Source: JBBIND01 sp037444075
GTDB lineage: Bacteria; Acidobacteriota; Terriglobia; Bryobacterales; Bryobacteraceae
Direction: 5' to 3'
Assembly (NCBI GenBank): GCA_037444075.1
Contig: JBBIND010000002.1
Location: forward strand, 62,001-126,000
DNA: 64,000 nucleotides
The translations under genes and the position numbers were made by a program. The notes beneath the pieces were generated by a model. The model ran no database searches, was not told the DNA's origin, and saw nothing but the letters and a program-made list of their open reading frames with translations. Of this stretch, positions 45,945 to 54,912 are shown piece by piece (position 1 is the stretch's first letter; each line of letters opens with the position of its first letter).

Positions 45945-46990
45945 AGGGTGGCCTCCTTTTGGACCGCGCGCAACCGGCTCCAGGTCAATCCTTCGTGGAA
46001 AGCCAACAGGAGCCCGATGGGCACCACCACGACGAAGGTAACCACCCACAGCAGAAGGGCCAGGCTGCTCGAAGCCTCGAGCGTCAGGCCAAACAACTCC
46101 GTAAGCACTACGATCGCGGCGAGCTGCATGCCCCCGCCGACGCCCGGAATCTGTACGATGCATCCGAAACTGACAAAGCCTACAAAAATGACTACTTCAA
46201 CGAGGCTGAAGCCGGCGGTTCCCGGGAAAGCGCGGCAAATGCAAACGTAGCAGGCGACGATGAGTGCCCACTCAAGCAGGCTATAGGCCACTAGCTGCCC
46301 GAGTTGCGAGCCTCTGCGCGTCGAAGACATTCCTCTCGTAAAGGAAGTCACCAGGCGCTCCACTTGCGCGTACCGTTGCGGCGGCAGGAAAGCCAGCGCC
46401 TCCAGCAGGCGGTTCCGCATGGTCTCCGAGAAACGGCTCAACATGATGAGCAGAATGAGGCAGATGGAACAGACCACTGCCACGATGCCCCCGCCGACCT
46501 GGAGGATCCAAGCCAGATTCGGCCCGACCGGCAAGCCCGAAGCCTGAACACGCGTCAGGGCGAAGCCGAATATCAGCAGGGCGGTGAGCAGATCGTAGAT
46601 GCGCTCCACCAACCACGCGGCCAGTTGCGAGGAGAAGGGCACTTCTTCTTTGATCGCTATCAGATAGGGGCGCACAAACTCGCCTGGCCGGCCGAACAGG
46701 ACGATGGCGGTGAAGCCAATCGTGGTGGCCGAAATCAGGTTCCACAGGTTCGGATGCGGACGGACCGGCAGCAGCAGAACACGCCAGCGCAAGGCCCGGC
46801 CGACATAGGTGGAGAGCGCGAAGGCAGTCGCTGCAGCCAGCCAGCCAGGGTGCAGCGTTGTCCAGGTTTGTGCGAACTCTTCCCATTCAAAGCCCTGCTC
46901 TCGCCAGCGGGCGGCGAACCAGACCAAGCCAGCCACGGCGGCGATCCCTAGCAGAAGCATTCCCCAGCGCCAGTGCCTGTTTGCTGTCAT
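45941..46990 (-). CDS. Flippase-like integral membrane protein (LPG synthase transmembrane-domain/UPF0104 family)
   Basis: 349 aa with about eight transmembrane segments, for example WGMLLLGIAAVAGLVWFAA and LIVACYVCICRAF. The family hallmark ISATTIGFTAIVLFGRPGEF with ERIYDLLTALLIF matches lysylphosphatidylglycerol_TM (AglD-like) proteins. These are putative lipid flippases or glycolipid transporters without a catalytic domain. Function is inferred from family only. It overlaps nrdR (GTGA) on the same strand. Start ATG at 46990 is preferred to one at 47029 because the first TM segment begins soon after it. Confidence 0.8.
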   Translation of the reverse strand: MTANRHWRWGMLLLGIAAVAGLVWFAARWREQGFEWEEFAQTWTTLHPGWLAAATAFALSTYVGRALRWRVLLLPVRPHPNLWNLISATTIGFTAIVLFGRPGEFVRPYLIAIKEEVPFSSQLAAWLVERIYDLLTALLIFGFALTRVQASGLPVGPNLAWILQVGGGIVAVVCSICLILLIMLSRFSETMRNRLLEALAFLPPQRYAQVERLVTSFTRGMSSTRRGSQLGQLVAYSLLEWALIVACYVCICRAFPGTAGFSLVEVVIFVGFVSFGCIVQIPGVGGGMQLAAIVVLTELFGLTLEASSSLALLLWVVTFVVVVPIGLLLAFHEGLTWSRLRAVQKEATL

Positions 46991-47329
46991 CCCTCGTTGC
47001 TCTTTCAGGCTGCCCCAGCCGCGCCGCACAACGCAACGGTTCGAGCTAGAATGTCTGCGTGCTCTCCACGGTCAGTGAAACGTGCGAACTTCTCATGATA
47101 ATTCCTCGTTTCCCTGTATGGAAGACGCCACCGGGGCCGCCGGTAAGAAAAGAGGCGCTGAGGGAAGCGGCCTCCGGCCCCCGGGCGGCGAGTACATATG
47201 GCGGTTCTTGTTACAGCTTTGGCAGCATCTCCGCAGCGCTACCCACTGCGGGAACCTGCCGCGGCAGGAGGGTTTGGCAGGCGACAGGTTGCGGATTCTG
47301 CTCATAGCGCAGAACGGTGGATCGGAGAA
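46991..47329. other. Divergent intergenic region with 14-bp palindrome
   Basis: About 340 bp separates the flippase-like gene from the ECF sigma factor if the latter starts at TTG 47330; it shrinks to about 207 bp if the ATG at 47198 is the start. A perfect palindrome CCTGCCGCGGCAGG lies at 47255-47268. No ECF-type GGAAC...CGTC promoter with correct spacing is evident, and no RNA gene is visible. Confidence 0.4.
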
Positions 47330-47893
47330 TTGGACTCAGACGTCAGGCTGGTGGAGAGGTGCCTTAACGGCGAACAAGGCGCCTGGGAAGAGCTGGTCAA
47401 GACTTACACCAGACGTGTCTACGCCATTTGTTACCGCTTTACAGGCAGTCACCCTGAGGCCCAGGAAATTTCCCAGGAGGCATTCCTGCGGGTTTTCCGG
47501 ACCCTCCAGAGTTTTCGGCAGGGAGAAGGGTCCTTCCTGGTTTGGCTGACCCGCCTGACGCGCAACCTGCTGATTGATCACTACAGGCGAAGCCGCCTGA
47601 CCCGTCTGACCGACCCTCTGGAGAGCCAGGAACAGCGGTTGGAATCGCACGGCTCCGAGTCCTCCGGTGAGCGCCGGCTGGAACAAAGGGAAGCCGAGGA
47701 ATTTATCCAGGCGGGTCTGCAAAGACTGTCGCCGGAATTGAGGGAAACGCTGGTGCTCAGAGACCTGGAGGGGTATGAGTACCGGGAGATTGCTGATGTG
47801 CTGCAAGTACCGGAGGGCACGGTGAAGTCGCGGCTGAATCGAGGCCGCGCGGAACTGGCCCGGGCACTGAGGCGGATGAAGGTCGCACTATGA
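47330..47893 (+). CDS. ECF-type RNA polymerase sigma factor
   Basis: 187 aa from TTG at 47330, typical ECF length. Region 2 reads LVKTYTRRVYAICYRFTGSHPEAQEISQEAFLRVF in pieces; region 4 reads LSPELRETLVLRDLEGYEYREIADVL with the helix-turn-helix PEGTVKSRLNRGRAEL. The frame continues upstream to an ATG at 47198, adding 44 residues without homology; the TTG has an upstream CGGAG and begins at the conserved LDSDVRLVERCLNG. It is followed after 22 bp by its probable anti-sigma factor. Targets likely include its own operon. Confidence 0.9.
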   Translation: MDSDVRLVERCLNGEQGAWEELVKTYTRRVYAICYRFTGSHPEAQEISQEAFLRVFRTLQSFRQGEGSFLVWLTRLTRNLLIDHYRRSRLTRLTDPLESQEQRLESHGSESSGERRLEQREAEEFIQAGLQRLSPELRETLVLRDLEGYEYREIADVLQVPEGTVKSRLNRGRAELARALRRMKVAL

Positions 47894-47915
47894 GGCGCCG
47901 CAAAAGGAAGATGCC

Positions 47916-48533
47916 ATGACTTGCGCGGAACTGGAATCGCTGCTGTGTGACTACGTTGATGGAACGTTGAGCGCTGAAGCGCGGGCGGCGCTCGAAGTCC
48001 ATCTGCGGGGTTGCCAACCGTGTGCGGAGATGGCTCGAGACGCCGTTGCGGCCGTGGGTTTTCTGAAGCAAGCCAGTCCTGTGGAGCCGCCCGGCGAGTT
48101 GATGACGAAGTTGCTGTTTCTGGCGCCGGACGGGCGGCACTCAGCCCGCGGGCGCGCCCCGGGCCTGCGTTCGTTCTGGCGCGGCTGGGTGCAACCTCTG
48201 TTGCAGCCGCGTCTGGCGATGGGCATGGCGATGACGATTCTGTCGTTTTCGCTGTTGGGGAAGTTTGCCGGGATTCCGGACCGCCCGTTGCAGCCGGAGG
48301 ACCTGCATCCCATGAGGGTCTGGTCTGCGCTGGACGACAGCCTGCACAAAGGCTGGGACCGCGCCGTGAAGTACTACGAGAGCCTTCGATTGGTCTACGA
48401 GATTCAGAGCCGGTTGCGGGAGTGGACCGAGGAGGAAGAAGACCGGAGCACGCCGTCGGCTGCGCCGGCGCAAACAGAAGCCACTGCCCCCGAGACGCGG
48501 GAGCAGTGGCAAGGAATAGAGGAGGTTCCATGA
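47916..48533 (+). CDS. Zinc-finger anti-sigma factor
   Basis: 205 aa. The N-terminal zf-HC2/ZAS domain shows CAELESLLCDYVDGTLS and the HLRGCQPC motif (H-x3-C-x2-C) of redox or envelope anti-sigma factors. A single transmembrane segment (RLAMGMAMTILSFSLLGKFAG) follows at about residues 91-111, and the C-terminal part would be extracytoplasmic. It should bind and inhibit the adjacent ECF sigma factor at the inner membrane until a signal releases it. The stop overlaps the ATG of the next gene (ATGA). Confidence 0.85.
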   Translation: MTCAELESLLCDYVDGTLSAEARAALEVHLRGCQPCAEMARDAVAAVGFLKQASPVEPPGELMTKLLFLAPDGRHSARGRAPGLRSFWRGWVQPLLQPRLAMGMAMTILSFSLLGKFAGIPDRPLQPEDLHPMRVWSALDDSLHKGWDRAVKYYESLRLVYEIQSRLREWTEEEEDRSTPSAAPAQTEATAPETREQWQGIEEVP

Positions 48534-49186
48534 ATTGCGTGACCCACCCTGGAGTCGCCGCTGTGGCATTTTGCAGAAATTGCGGGAAGGCGATGTGCGA
48601 AGCCTGCCGCTGCGAGTCGCAGGGAACCGTTTACTGCGCGGAACATTGCCCACCTCCGGAGGCAACGGCTCCCGTGCAGACCAGCACGGCGGCGGCAGAC
48701 ACCTCGCCCGGACTGGCCTTTCTGCTCGGCTTGATCCCTGGCGTTGGCGCCGTCTACAACGGCCAATACGCCAAAGGTCTGATCCATGTCGTGATCTTCG
48801 GGTTGCTGATTTCCATTGTCAGTTCTTCGGCCGCCCGGCACCTGGAACCACTGTTCGGCCTGCTGATCGCTATCTGGTACTTCTACATGCCTTTTGAGGC
48901 CTATCACACGGCCAAGAAGCGCCAGCAGGGAATCGCCGTGGATGAATTCTCCAGCCTGGTGCCGCTACAGCAAAGGACGGGCGGATTCCCGGCGGGCCCG
49001 GTCTTTCTGATTGGCCTGGGCGTGCTTTTCCTGTTGATGAATTTGGATGTTATCCGTTTCGCCGAGGTGGTCCGGTATTGGCCGGTATTGCTTATCCTGC
49101 TGGGTGTCTTCATGCTGATCGGACGCTTGAAAGGAAATGGCCGCCAACCATCCGGCGCCAAGGAGGGGAGTCCATGGACGCCATGA
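48530..49186 (+). CDS. B-box zinc finger plus LiaI-like membrane protein
   Basis: 218 aa. The N-terminus is a B-box-like zinc finger, CVTHPGVAAVAFCRNCGKAMC with further Cys pairs in CEACRCESQGTVYCAEHC. Then come TM segments LAFLLGLIPGVGAVYNGQYA (TM2-domain-like), an IHVVIFGLLISIV helix, FGLLIAIWYFYMPFEA, and finally a LiaI-like unit, GPVFLIGLGVLFLLMNLD with RYWPVLLILLGVFML. Domain order suggests a cytoplasmic sensor/adaptor attached to the membrane. It follows the anti-sigma gene with ATGA overlap. The open frame extends upstream, but the domain begins at this ATG after GGAGG at 48521. Confidence 0.8.
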   Translation: MNCVTHPGVAAVAFCRNCGKAMCEACRCESQGTVYCAEHCPPPEATAPVQTSTAAADTSPGLAFLLGLIPGVGAVYNGQYAKGLIHVVIFGLLISIVSSSAARHLEPLFGLLIAIWYFYMPFEAYHTAKKRQQGIAVDEFSSLVPLQQRTGGFPAGPVFLIGLGVLFLLMNLDVIRFAEVVRYWPVLLILLGVFMLIGRLKGNGRQPSGAKEGSPWTP

Positions 49187-49389
49187 ACACACCGCTGATG
49201 GTGGCGCTGCGCGGGCCCGCTTTGATGATCACCCTTGGGGTGCTGTTCATGGGGGGCTTTTCCGGCGACCTCGGGTTCCTACGCACCTGGCCGGTGCTGA
49301 TCATCGTGTACGGGCTTATGCGCCTGCTGGAGCGGGTCTTCCGGTCCGGTGAGACGCACACGACGGCGGGAGGAGGGCTAAGTACATGA
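49174..49389 (+). CDS. Small LiaI-like membrane protein
   Basis: 71 aa with two transmembrane segments, PALMITLGVLFMGGF and WPVLIIVYGLMRLLERVF. It resembles the short LiaI/DUF5668 unit found in its neighbours. A strong ribosome site, AGGAGGGGAG at 49161-49170, precedes the ATG at 49174, which overlaps the end of the previous gene. Its stop overlaps the next ATG (ATGA), so it is translationally coupled. Likely part of an envelope-stress membrane complex; function unproven. Confidence 0.72.
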   Translation: MDAMNTPLMVALRGPALMITLGVLFMGGFSGDLGFLRTWPVLIIVYGLMRLLERVFRSGETHTTAGGGLST

Positions 49390-50786
49390 AGCGAGGATCG
49401 GTAATCGGGCCGGCCCTGCTCATCCTGATTGGAGGAATGCTGCTGGCCCACAACGTAAAACCGGATTTGCCGGTGCTCGAGATGGCTGCGCGCCACTGGC
49501 CCTGGCTGCTGGTGGGGTGGGGCGCCGTTCGGGTCATGGAACTGCTATACCTGCGCGCCCAGTCAATGCCTTTGCCGCGGGCGGGGATATCGGGCGGAGA
49601 GTGGTTCCTGGCAATTCTGATTTGTTTGGCAGGCGCAACTCTGACTGTTGCCAGCCGCTACAGTGACCGCTGGCCTCAGGCCCGGATTCTAATGCGCGGT
49701 GTGGAAGTGCTGGGCGACAACTACGATTTCGCACTCGAAGCGGAGAAACCCGCCGGGAAAACCAGCCGCATCGTCGTCGAAAACCTGCGCGGCAGCACGC
49801 TTGTGGTGGGGTCCGACGGCGACCAGATCAAGGTGAAAGGCCGGTCCACCGTGCGGGCTTTGCGTAAAGCTGACGCGGACAAAGTGGCTCAGGAATGCCC
49901 GTTAGAGATCACCGGCGAAGGTGAAATGCTGGTGGTGAAGACCAACCAGGACCGGGTGAAAGGACCCGAAAGGGTACACGCCGATATCGAAGTGATCGTT
50001 CCGCGCGGCGTGAGCGTGTTGGGACGCACGCGGACTGCAGATATTGACGTCAGCAACGTCGCCGGCAGCGTGGAGGTACGGGGAGAGCGCAGCGGCGTGC
50101 GCCTGAAGGACATCGGCGGGGATGTGAGCGTGGAGGTACGCTACGCGGACATCCTGCGCGGCATCAACCTGAAGGGCAAGGTCGACTTCAAGGGACGCGG
50201 GCAGGATATCGAACTTGAAAACGTTGGTGAAGGGATTACCATCGACGGCTCTTACTCCGGCGAATTGAACCTGCGCTCGGTGGGCGGGCCCATCCAATAC
50301 ACGAGCAGCCGGACCGACCTGCGCGTCGAGAAACTGCCCGGGCAGATGCGAATGGTGCTGAGCGAATTGCGAGCCACCAACGTGACTGGTCCGTTCCGCC
50401 TGAAGACCCGCACGCGCGATGTGCGCCTGGAGGACTTCAGAGGCCCCATCGAGATCAGCCTGAATCGTGGTGACATCACTCTGCTGCCATCCACTCCGCT
50501 GGCGCCGGTGGAGGTGCGCACGGGATCGGGCGACATCGAGCTGGCAGTGCCGGGCTCGGCCAAGTTCGGGCTCGAAGCTCACACTGAAAACGGCGAGGTG
50601 TTCAATGACTTCGGGCCGCCCCTGGAGGCCGGCAAAGAAGGGCAGGGTGGCCGCGTAAGCGCCCCCTCAGGCCAGCAACCGCTCCTGCGGCTGAACACAT
50701 CCCGAGGCCGCATCCAGATCCGCAAGGGAGACCTTCCGGCGGCCGCCAAGCCGACGGCTGCGAACCTGAAGTTAGAGCAACACTAA
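49386..50786 (+). CDS. LiaI-like membrane anchor fused to DUF4097 beta-helix/toastrack domain
   Basis: 466 aa. Two N-terminal LiaI-like TM segments (GPALLILIGGMLLAHNV, HWPWLLVGWGAVRVMELL) and a third (WFLAILICLAGATLTVA) precede a large extracytoplasmic beta-repeat domain. Repeats such as TADIDVSNVAGSVEVRG, GVRLKDIGGDVSVEVRY and RDVRLEDFRGPIEISLN are typical of DUF4097. DUF4097 proteins often accompany ECF sigma or PspC/LiaF stress genes. It is the last gene of a five-gene coupled operon beginning with the ECF sigma factor. I infer an envelope-stress output or sensor. Confidence 0.8.
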   Translation: MKRGSVIGPALLILIGGMLLAHNVKPDLPVLEMAARHWPWLLVGWGAVRVMELLYLRAQSMPLPRAGISGGEWFLAILICLAGATLTVASRYSDRWPQARILMRGVEVLGDNYDFALEAEKPAGKTSRIVVENLRGSTLVVGSDGDQIKVKGRSTVRALRKADADKVAQECPLEITGEGEMLVVKTNQDRVKGPERVHADIEVIVPRGVSVLGRTRTADIDVSNVAGSVEVRGERSGVRLKDIGGDVSVEVRYADILRGINLKGKVDFKGRGQDIELENVGEGITIDGSYSGELNLRSVGGPIQYTSSRTDLRVEKLPGQMRMVLSELRATNVTGPFRLKTRTRDVRLEDFRGPIEISLNRGDITLLPSTPLAPVEVRTGSGDIELAVPGSAKFGLEAHTENGEVFNDFGPPLEAGKEGQGGRVSAPSGQQPLLRLNTSRGRIQIRKGDLPAAAKPTAANLKLEQH

Positions 50787-50798
50787 CCCGGCTGCTTC

Positions 50799-52130
50799 TT
50801 AGCTCGGCGCTACCAGGAGCAGCCTGACATCCATCACGTTGGTGTTGGTGGGTCCCGTCACGAGCAGATCCCCCAGCGGCTCGAAGAAACGATACGAGTC
50901 GTTGTTGGCCAGAAAGCTCGTGGCCTTGAGCCCGGCCGCTCGAGCCCGCTCGATGGTGGAGCCATCGGCGATGGCGCCGGCGGCGTCGGTGGGGCCATCG
51001 GTGCCGTCGGTGCCGCCGCTCAGCACGGCCACTCCGGGTATCCCCGCCAGGTCGATGGCCGCAGCCAGAACAAACTCCTGGTTGCGTCCCCCGAGCCCAT
51101 CACCCCGTAAAGTCACCGTGGTTTCACCTCCGGAGATGATGCAGGCGGGCGGCTTCAGCGGGCGCCCATTGGCTACCACCTCCTTGGCGATGGCGGCATG
51201 GACGCGGGCTACGTCCCGTGTTTCGCCTTCCACAAAAGTCGACAGTACCATGGTGCGGTAGCCTAGCTCGCGCGCCTTCGCGGTTGCGGCGTTCACAGCG
51301 AGCAGGTTGCTGCCGACGACGAGGTTCTGGGTTGTTTGGAACTCCCGGGCTCCGGGCTTGGGCGTATCCTCGATGCGTCCCGCGGCTCCGGCTTCCAGGC
51401 GCTCCCGCACGGGCGCCGGTACTTTCTCGAGCAAGGCGTACTTCGAGAGAATGCCGATGGCGGTGTGGAACGTGGAACTGTCCGGCGCGGTGGGCCCGGA
51501 GCCGATCACATCCAGGTCATCGCCGATGACGTCGGAAAGCATCAGTGAGATGACCGTGGCGGGGCTGGCCAGCCGGGCCAACTGTCCGCCCTTGATGCCG
51601 GAAATGTGCTTCCGCACGGCGTTGATTTCGTGAATCGAAGCGCCGCAGGCGAGCAGCAACTTCGTGACGGACTGCTTTTCTTCGAGCGTGATGGGAGCCG
51701 CGGGCAAGGGCAGCAGGGCGGAACCGCCGCCCGAAATCAGGCAGAAAATCAGGTCGTCCCGTCCGGCCTCAGCCGCCATCTTTGCGATGCGGCGGGCTCC
51801 TTCCACCCCGGCCTGGTCGGGCACTGGATGGCCACACTCATGGATGCTGACGCGTTTCAGCGCCGCCACGTGGCCATACTTGACGTTCACCAGGCCGGAT
51901 TCAATGCGCCTGCCCAGCAACTTCTCCAAGGCTTGAGCCATGGAGGCGCCCGCCTTGCCCGCGCCCAAGACGAGGATGCGGCGGTAGTCCGAAAGCCGGT
52001 AGCGGCGCTTGCCAGCCACCAATGTGCCGCCGTCCAGGCGGACATGGGCGAGGACAGCCTTCACCGGGTCAGCCGCCTGGAGCGCGGCTTTGAAAATCGC
52101 AGCGGCGTGCTTGCGAAGTGTCTTCTCCAT
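50799..52130 (-). CDS. Glycerate 2-kinase (MOFRL family, GckA-like)
   Basis: 443 aa. The N-terminal DUF4147 domain shows VLGAGKAGASMAQALEKLLG and FCLISGGGSALLPLPA. The C-terminal MOFRL domain has CIISGGETTVTLRGDGLGGR and the conserved GGTDGTDGPTDAAGA loop. It phosphorylates D-glycerate, commonly to 2-phosphoglycerate, in serine-cycle, tartrate or photorespiratory-like routes. It lies 12 bp downstream of aroK on the same strand, so SDR-aroK-glycerate kinase is a likely operon. The family also includes enzymes called hydroxypyruvate reductase TtuD in older annotations. Confidence 0.88.
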   Translation of the reverse strand: MEKTLRKHAAAIFKAALQAADPVKAVLAHVRLDGGTLVAGKRRYRLSDYRRILVLGAGKAGASMAQALEKLLGRRIESGLVNVKYGHVAALKRVSIHECGHPVPDQAGVEGARRIAKMAAEAGRDDLIFCLISGGGSALLPLPAAPITLEEKQSVTKLLLACGASIHEINAVRKHISGIKGGQLARLASPATVISLMLSDVIGDDLDVIGSGPTAPDSSTFHTAIGILSKYALLEKVPAPVRERLEAGAAGRIEDTPKPGAREFQTTQNLVVGSNLLAVNAATAKARELGYRTMVLSTFVEGETRDVARVHAAIAKEVVANGRPLKPPACIISGGETTVTLRGDGLGGRNQEFVLAAAIDLAGIPGVAVLSGGTDGTDGPTDAAGAIADGSTIERARAAGLKATSFLANNDSYRFFEPLGDLLVTGPTNTNVMDVRLLLVAPS

Positions 52131-52142
52131 ACAGGGCCTCCT

Positions 52143-52670
52143 TCAGAAGATGGGCAGGGCCAGAATGCGGACAATCGCCTCGTCGGGCTCCAGTCCGGCA
52201 ACATCGATGCGGAAATCAGCTTGCGCATAGGCCGCGCGACGGGCCTCATACAAAGTATGAAAGCGGTCGCGGTCGCGAGCCAGGGGCCGGTGGGACTCCC
52301 TTTCGACGCGGCGCCACAGCTCTATGGCCGGGCAGTCCAGCCACACGGACACGCCGTTCTCGCTGACCAGCCGGTAGTTGGCAGGTTGCGCAAACGCGCC
52401 TCCGCCGAGAGCGAGGACGGTGGGCAACCCTCTGCGGATAGCATCGACGCGAGACAACAGCATCTCCATTTCGTAACGGCGGAAGGTCTCTTCGCCGAGT
52501 TCGTCAAAAATCTCGTTGATGGGCCGGCTTGCGGCAGCTACGATGTCGTCGTCCAGGTCCACAAACCTCCAACCCAAGGCGTCGCCCAGCAAGCGCCCGG
52601 TGGTGGTCTTACCGCACCCCATGAAGCCCACCAAGTAGATGCCGGGCGTGCGCTTGAGCCGCAGAATCAT
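52143..52670 (-). CDS. aroK: Shikimate kinase
   Basis: 175 aa, standard shikimate kinase length. The P-loop is GFMGCGKTTTG; DLDDDIVAAA carries the shikimate/Mg-binding Asp residues, LALGGGAF the substrate-binding Gly loop, and RPLARDRDRF the LID Arg. It phosphorylates shikimate at O3 in aromatic amino-acid synthesis. ATG at 52670 overlaps the SDR stop by 4 bp (ATGA). The frame extends upstream but only this start fits the P-loop position. No other aro gene is nearby. Confidence 0.88.
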   Translation of the reverse strand: MILRLKRTPGIYLVGFMGCGKTTTGRLLGDALGWRFVDLDDDIVAAASRPINEIFDELGEETFRRYEMEMLLSRVDAIRRGLPTVLALGGGAFAQPANYRLVSENGVSVWLDCPAIELWRRVERESHRPLARDRDRFHTLYEARRAAYAQADFRIDVAGLEPDEAIVRILALPIF

Positions 52671-53452
52671 GGCGCCGTTTGAGGACTGCTGTACATGCGT
52701 CCCATGAAGCGGTCCACCAACCCCGGCAGCACCCGCGCCAAGGCAATGAACAGCCAGCCAATGGCCGGCGTAACCACCGTACGGGCGCGCCGCTCCACGC
52801 CCCGTGCGACGGCCTCGGCGCACTCGTCAGCCGTGACTGAAAACCGGCCTCCGGGACGGACGCTCCAGGGCGCGCGGCCATGCAACATATGTGCGCCGAA
52901 GTCGGTCTTCACATAACCAGGACACACGGTCAGAAAGTGGATACCGCTGCCTCGCAGTTCCATTCGCAAGGCGTCGGTCAGGGAACCGAGAGCGTACTTG
53001 CTGGCGGAATAAAGAGTCAACCAGGGTAGCGGGATTTTGCCCGCCATCGATCCAACGTTGGCAACGACACCACCGCCTTGCGCTCGCATGGGTGGCTCCA
53101 CCATGCGGATCAGGTCGAGAGCCGCAAAGAAGTTCAACTCGAACATAGCGCGGACGGCATGGTCAGGTGTGGCAAGCGAGGGCGAGTACATGCCGACGCC
53201 GGCGTTGTTGACGAGCACGTCGATGCGTCCGAAGCGGTCGAGCGTGGCAGCGACAACGCGATGGCGGACGGCGGGGACCGTCAAGTCCCCGGTGATCCGC
53301 AAGGCGTCCTCCGGCCCAACGCGCCTCAGTTTCTCTTCGGAGCGGGCGGTGAGCGAGAGACTCGCGCCGCGCCGCAGAAAGCTCCTGGCACAGGCGGCTC
53401 CAATGCCGTCGGAGGCGCCCGTGATCAGGACAACTTTCTGCTTAAGGTTCAT
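52667..53452 (-). CDS. Short-chain dehydrogenase/reductase
   Basis: 261 aa classical SDR. NAD(P)-binding motif TGASDGIGAA at the N-terminus, NNAGV in DVLVNNAGVGMY, active-site Ser in ANVGSMAGK, and YSASK (Tyr and Lys) with CPGYVKTDF. A hydrophobic C-terminal tail (IGWLFIALARVLPGLVDRFM) suggests membrane association, as in lipid- or retinol-type SDRs. Substrate unknown. I use the ATG at 53452; a second at 53482 is possible. Confidence 0.85.
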   Translation of the reverse strand: MNLKQKVVLITGASDGIGAACARSFLRRGASLSLTARSEEKLRRVGPEDALRITGDLTVPAVRHRVVAATLDRFGRIDVLVNNAGVGMYSPSLATPDHAVRAMFELNFFAALDLIRMVEPPMRAQGGGVVANVGSMAGKIPLPWLTLYSASKYALGSLTDALRMELRGSGIHFLTVCPGYVKTDFGAHMLHGRAPWSVRPGGRFSVTADECAEAVARGVERRARTVVTPAIGWLFIALARVLPGLVDRFMGRMYSSPQTAP

Positions 53453-53560
53453 GAGCGTAGAATGCGGTACCTTGAATTTCACTCATCGTAGCATGGCTCG
53501 TACGGCCTCCCCCCTTCGCCCGCAGCAGGAATGAGGCGCGCTCCAGAATAATAGATAGAT

Positions 53561-54250
53561 ATGGAGCGGCAGCATCTGCTCATCGACGCCGACGACACGC
53601 TTTGGGAGAATAACGTCTACTTTGAGAAGGCCTTTGCCCGTTTTATTGATTTTCTCGATCACTCGACGCTAACGGCGGAGGAAATCCGCGCGATCCTCGA
53701 CGAAATTGAGCTGGTCAACATCAAGACGCATGGCTACGGTTCCGCCAACTTCGGCCGGAACATGCGCCAATGCTACCAGCGGCTGGCTGAAAGGCGCGTC
53801 CGGGAAGCCGATCTCGAACAGATCATGTCCTTCGCCATGGACATACTGGAAGAGCCGCTGGAGTTGATTGACGGCGTGCCGGAAACCCTCATGCATCTGG
53901 CGGGCAGGCATGACCTCGTCATGTTCACGAAAGGCCATCCCGAGGAGCAGAAACTGAAGATCGAGCGCTCCGGACTGGGCGTTTACTTCGGGCATACCGC
54001 CATTGTCAAGGAGAAGGACGCACCTGCTTACCGCAGGCTCGTTGACGAGTTGCGGTTAGATATGGAGCGGACATGGATGATCGGCAATTCCCCAAAATCC
54101 GACATCCGGCCTGCCCTCGAGGCAGGTCTCCGGGCAGTGTACGTGCCCCACCTTCGCACCTGGCACCTGGAACGCGAAGAAGTCAACGGCGAGGAAAGCG
54201 ACAGGCTGCTGGTGGTAGAGAAGTTCTCGGATTTGCTGGAGCTCTTTTAA
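53561..54250 (+). CDS. HAD-superfamily hydrolase
   Basis: 229 aa. Motif I is LLIDADDTLWENN with the nucleophile Asp and general acid Asp; motif II is MFTKGHPEEQ; motif III/IV are the KEKDAPAYRR Lys and MIGNSPKSDIRPALEAG. The cap is alpha-helical (C1). It is probably a small-molecule phosphatase of the YjjG/pyrimidine-nucleotidase type, but the substrate is not defined by sequence. Divergent from the SDR gene. Confidence 0.83.
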   Translation: MERQHLLIDADDTLWENNVYFEKAFARFIDFLDHSTLTAEEIRAILDEIELVNIKTHGYGSANFGRNMRQCYQRLAERRVREADLEQIMSFAMDILEEPLELIDGVPETLMHLAGRHDLVMFTKGHPEEQKLKIERSGLGVYFGHTAIVKEKDAPAYRRLVDELRLDMERTWMIGNSPKSDIRPALEAGLRAVYVPHLRTWHLEREEVNGEESDRLLVVEKFSDLLELF

Positions 54251-54291
54251 CCGGTGAGCCGCGGGGTGAGCCGCCGCACGAAGCTTCGAGA

Positions 54292-54803
54292 TCAGAACCC
54301 GAGAGTTATACGGCCACCGAAGACCGCGTGGATGCCCCGTGAACGCCTCCCGCCTGAGCCGAACACCAACTGGAAGTCCGGAGTCAGTGAAAGGTGCCGC
54401 GTCCATTGCCAGCGATAGTAGGTTTCAAAAACCTTTTCCGAAGCCAGCGGTTCCACAACCGGAATCCCGAACGCCTGAGAGAAGTCCGCGGACCAGGCTG
54501 ATACGGTATCCGCTGACCGCGGGAACCTGACCTGGACGCCACCGCTGTAAGACTGCCGCACCGGTCCGAAGGCGAGAGACCCTGGTCCGGAACTGCTGAC
54601 CGCGTAACGGCCGAACACACCCACCTGCTCAGCGAGCCAGTGATCACCATGCGTTCGCCAAGCGGGGCGTCGGCCAGTTTTCCCTGGGCCTGCCGCAACC
54701 CTTCAGCGCCACGCGGAATGTCACCGGCGGCCTGCGGAGGCGGAGGATAGGGCCAGTGCAGCCAACAGGAAGGGCCCATGGCCCAGACGAGACGGCGAAA
54801 CAT
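54292..54803 (-). pseudogene. Decayed outer-membrane porin (OprB-like)
   Basis: The minus strand starts Met-Phe-Arg-Arg-Leu-Val-Trp-Ala at 54803, then needs a one-base shift to continue as a signal peptide PFLLAALALSSASAG. After further frame breaks and an apparently missing middle, a third frame encodes GDHWLAEQVGVFGRYAVSSS and a barrel end ETYYRWQWTRHLSLTPDFQ with final Phe (TLGF), as in carbohydrate-selective porins. The intact family is about 400-450 aa; only about 125 residues of barrel remain. Frameshifts plus deletion mean it is not functional. Confidence 0.6.
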
Positions 54804-54912
54804 GAAGCCTTTCCGCGGAGACACGATAAACGCAACACTCCTCAGAAAGATGGTAACGGGGCAGCAACATGCGGGGGACTCCGCGCACTTATTTCTACGG
54901 CGGAACACGGGC

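Noticed and set aside
47198..47329. N-terminal extension of the ECF sigma factor from ATG 47198
   Set aside because: The 44 residues are not ECF-like, while homology starts at the TTG at 47330 with a nearby ribosome site; kept as an alternative only.
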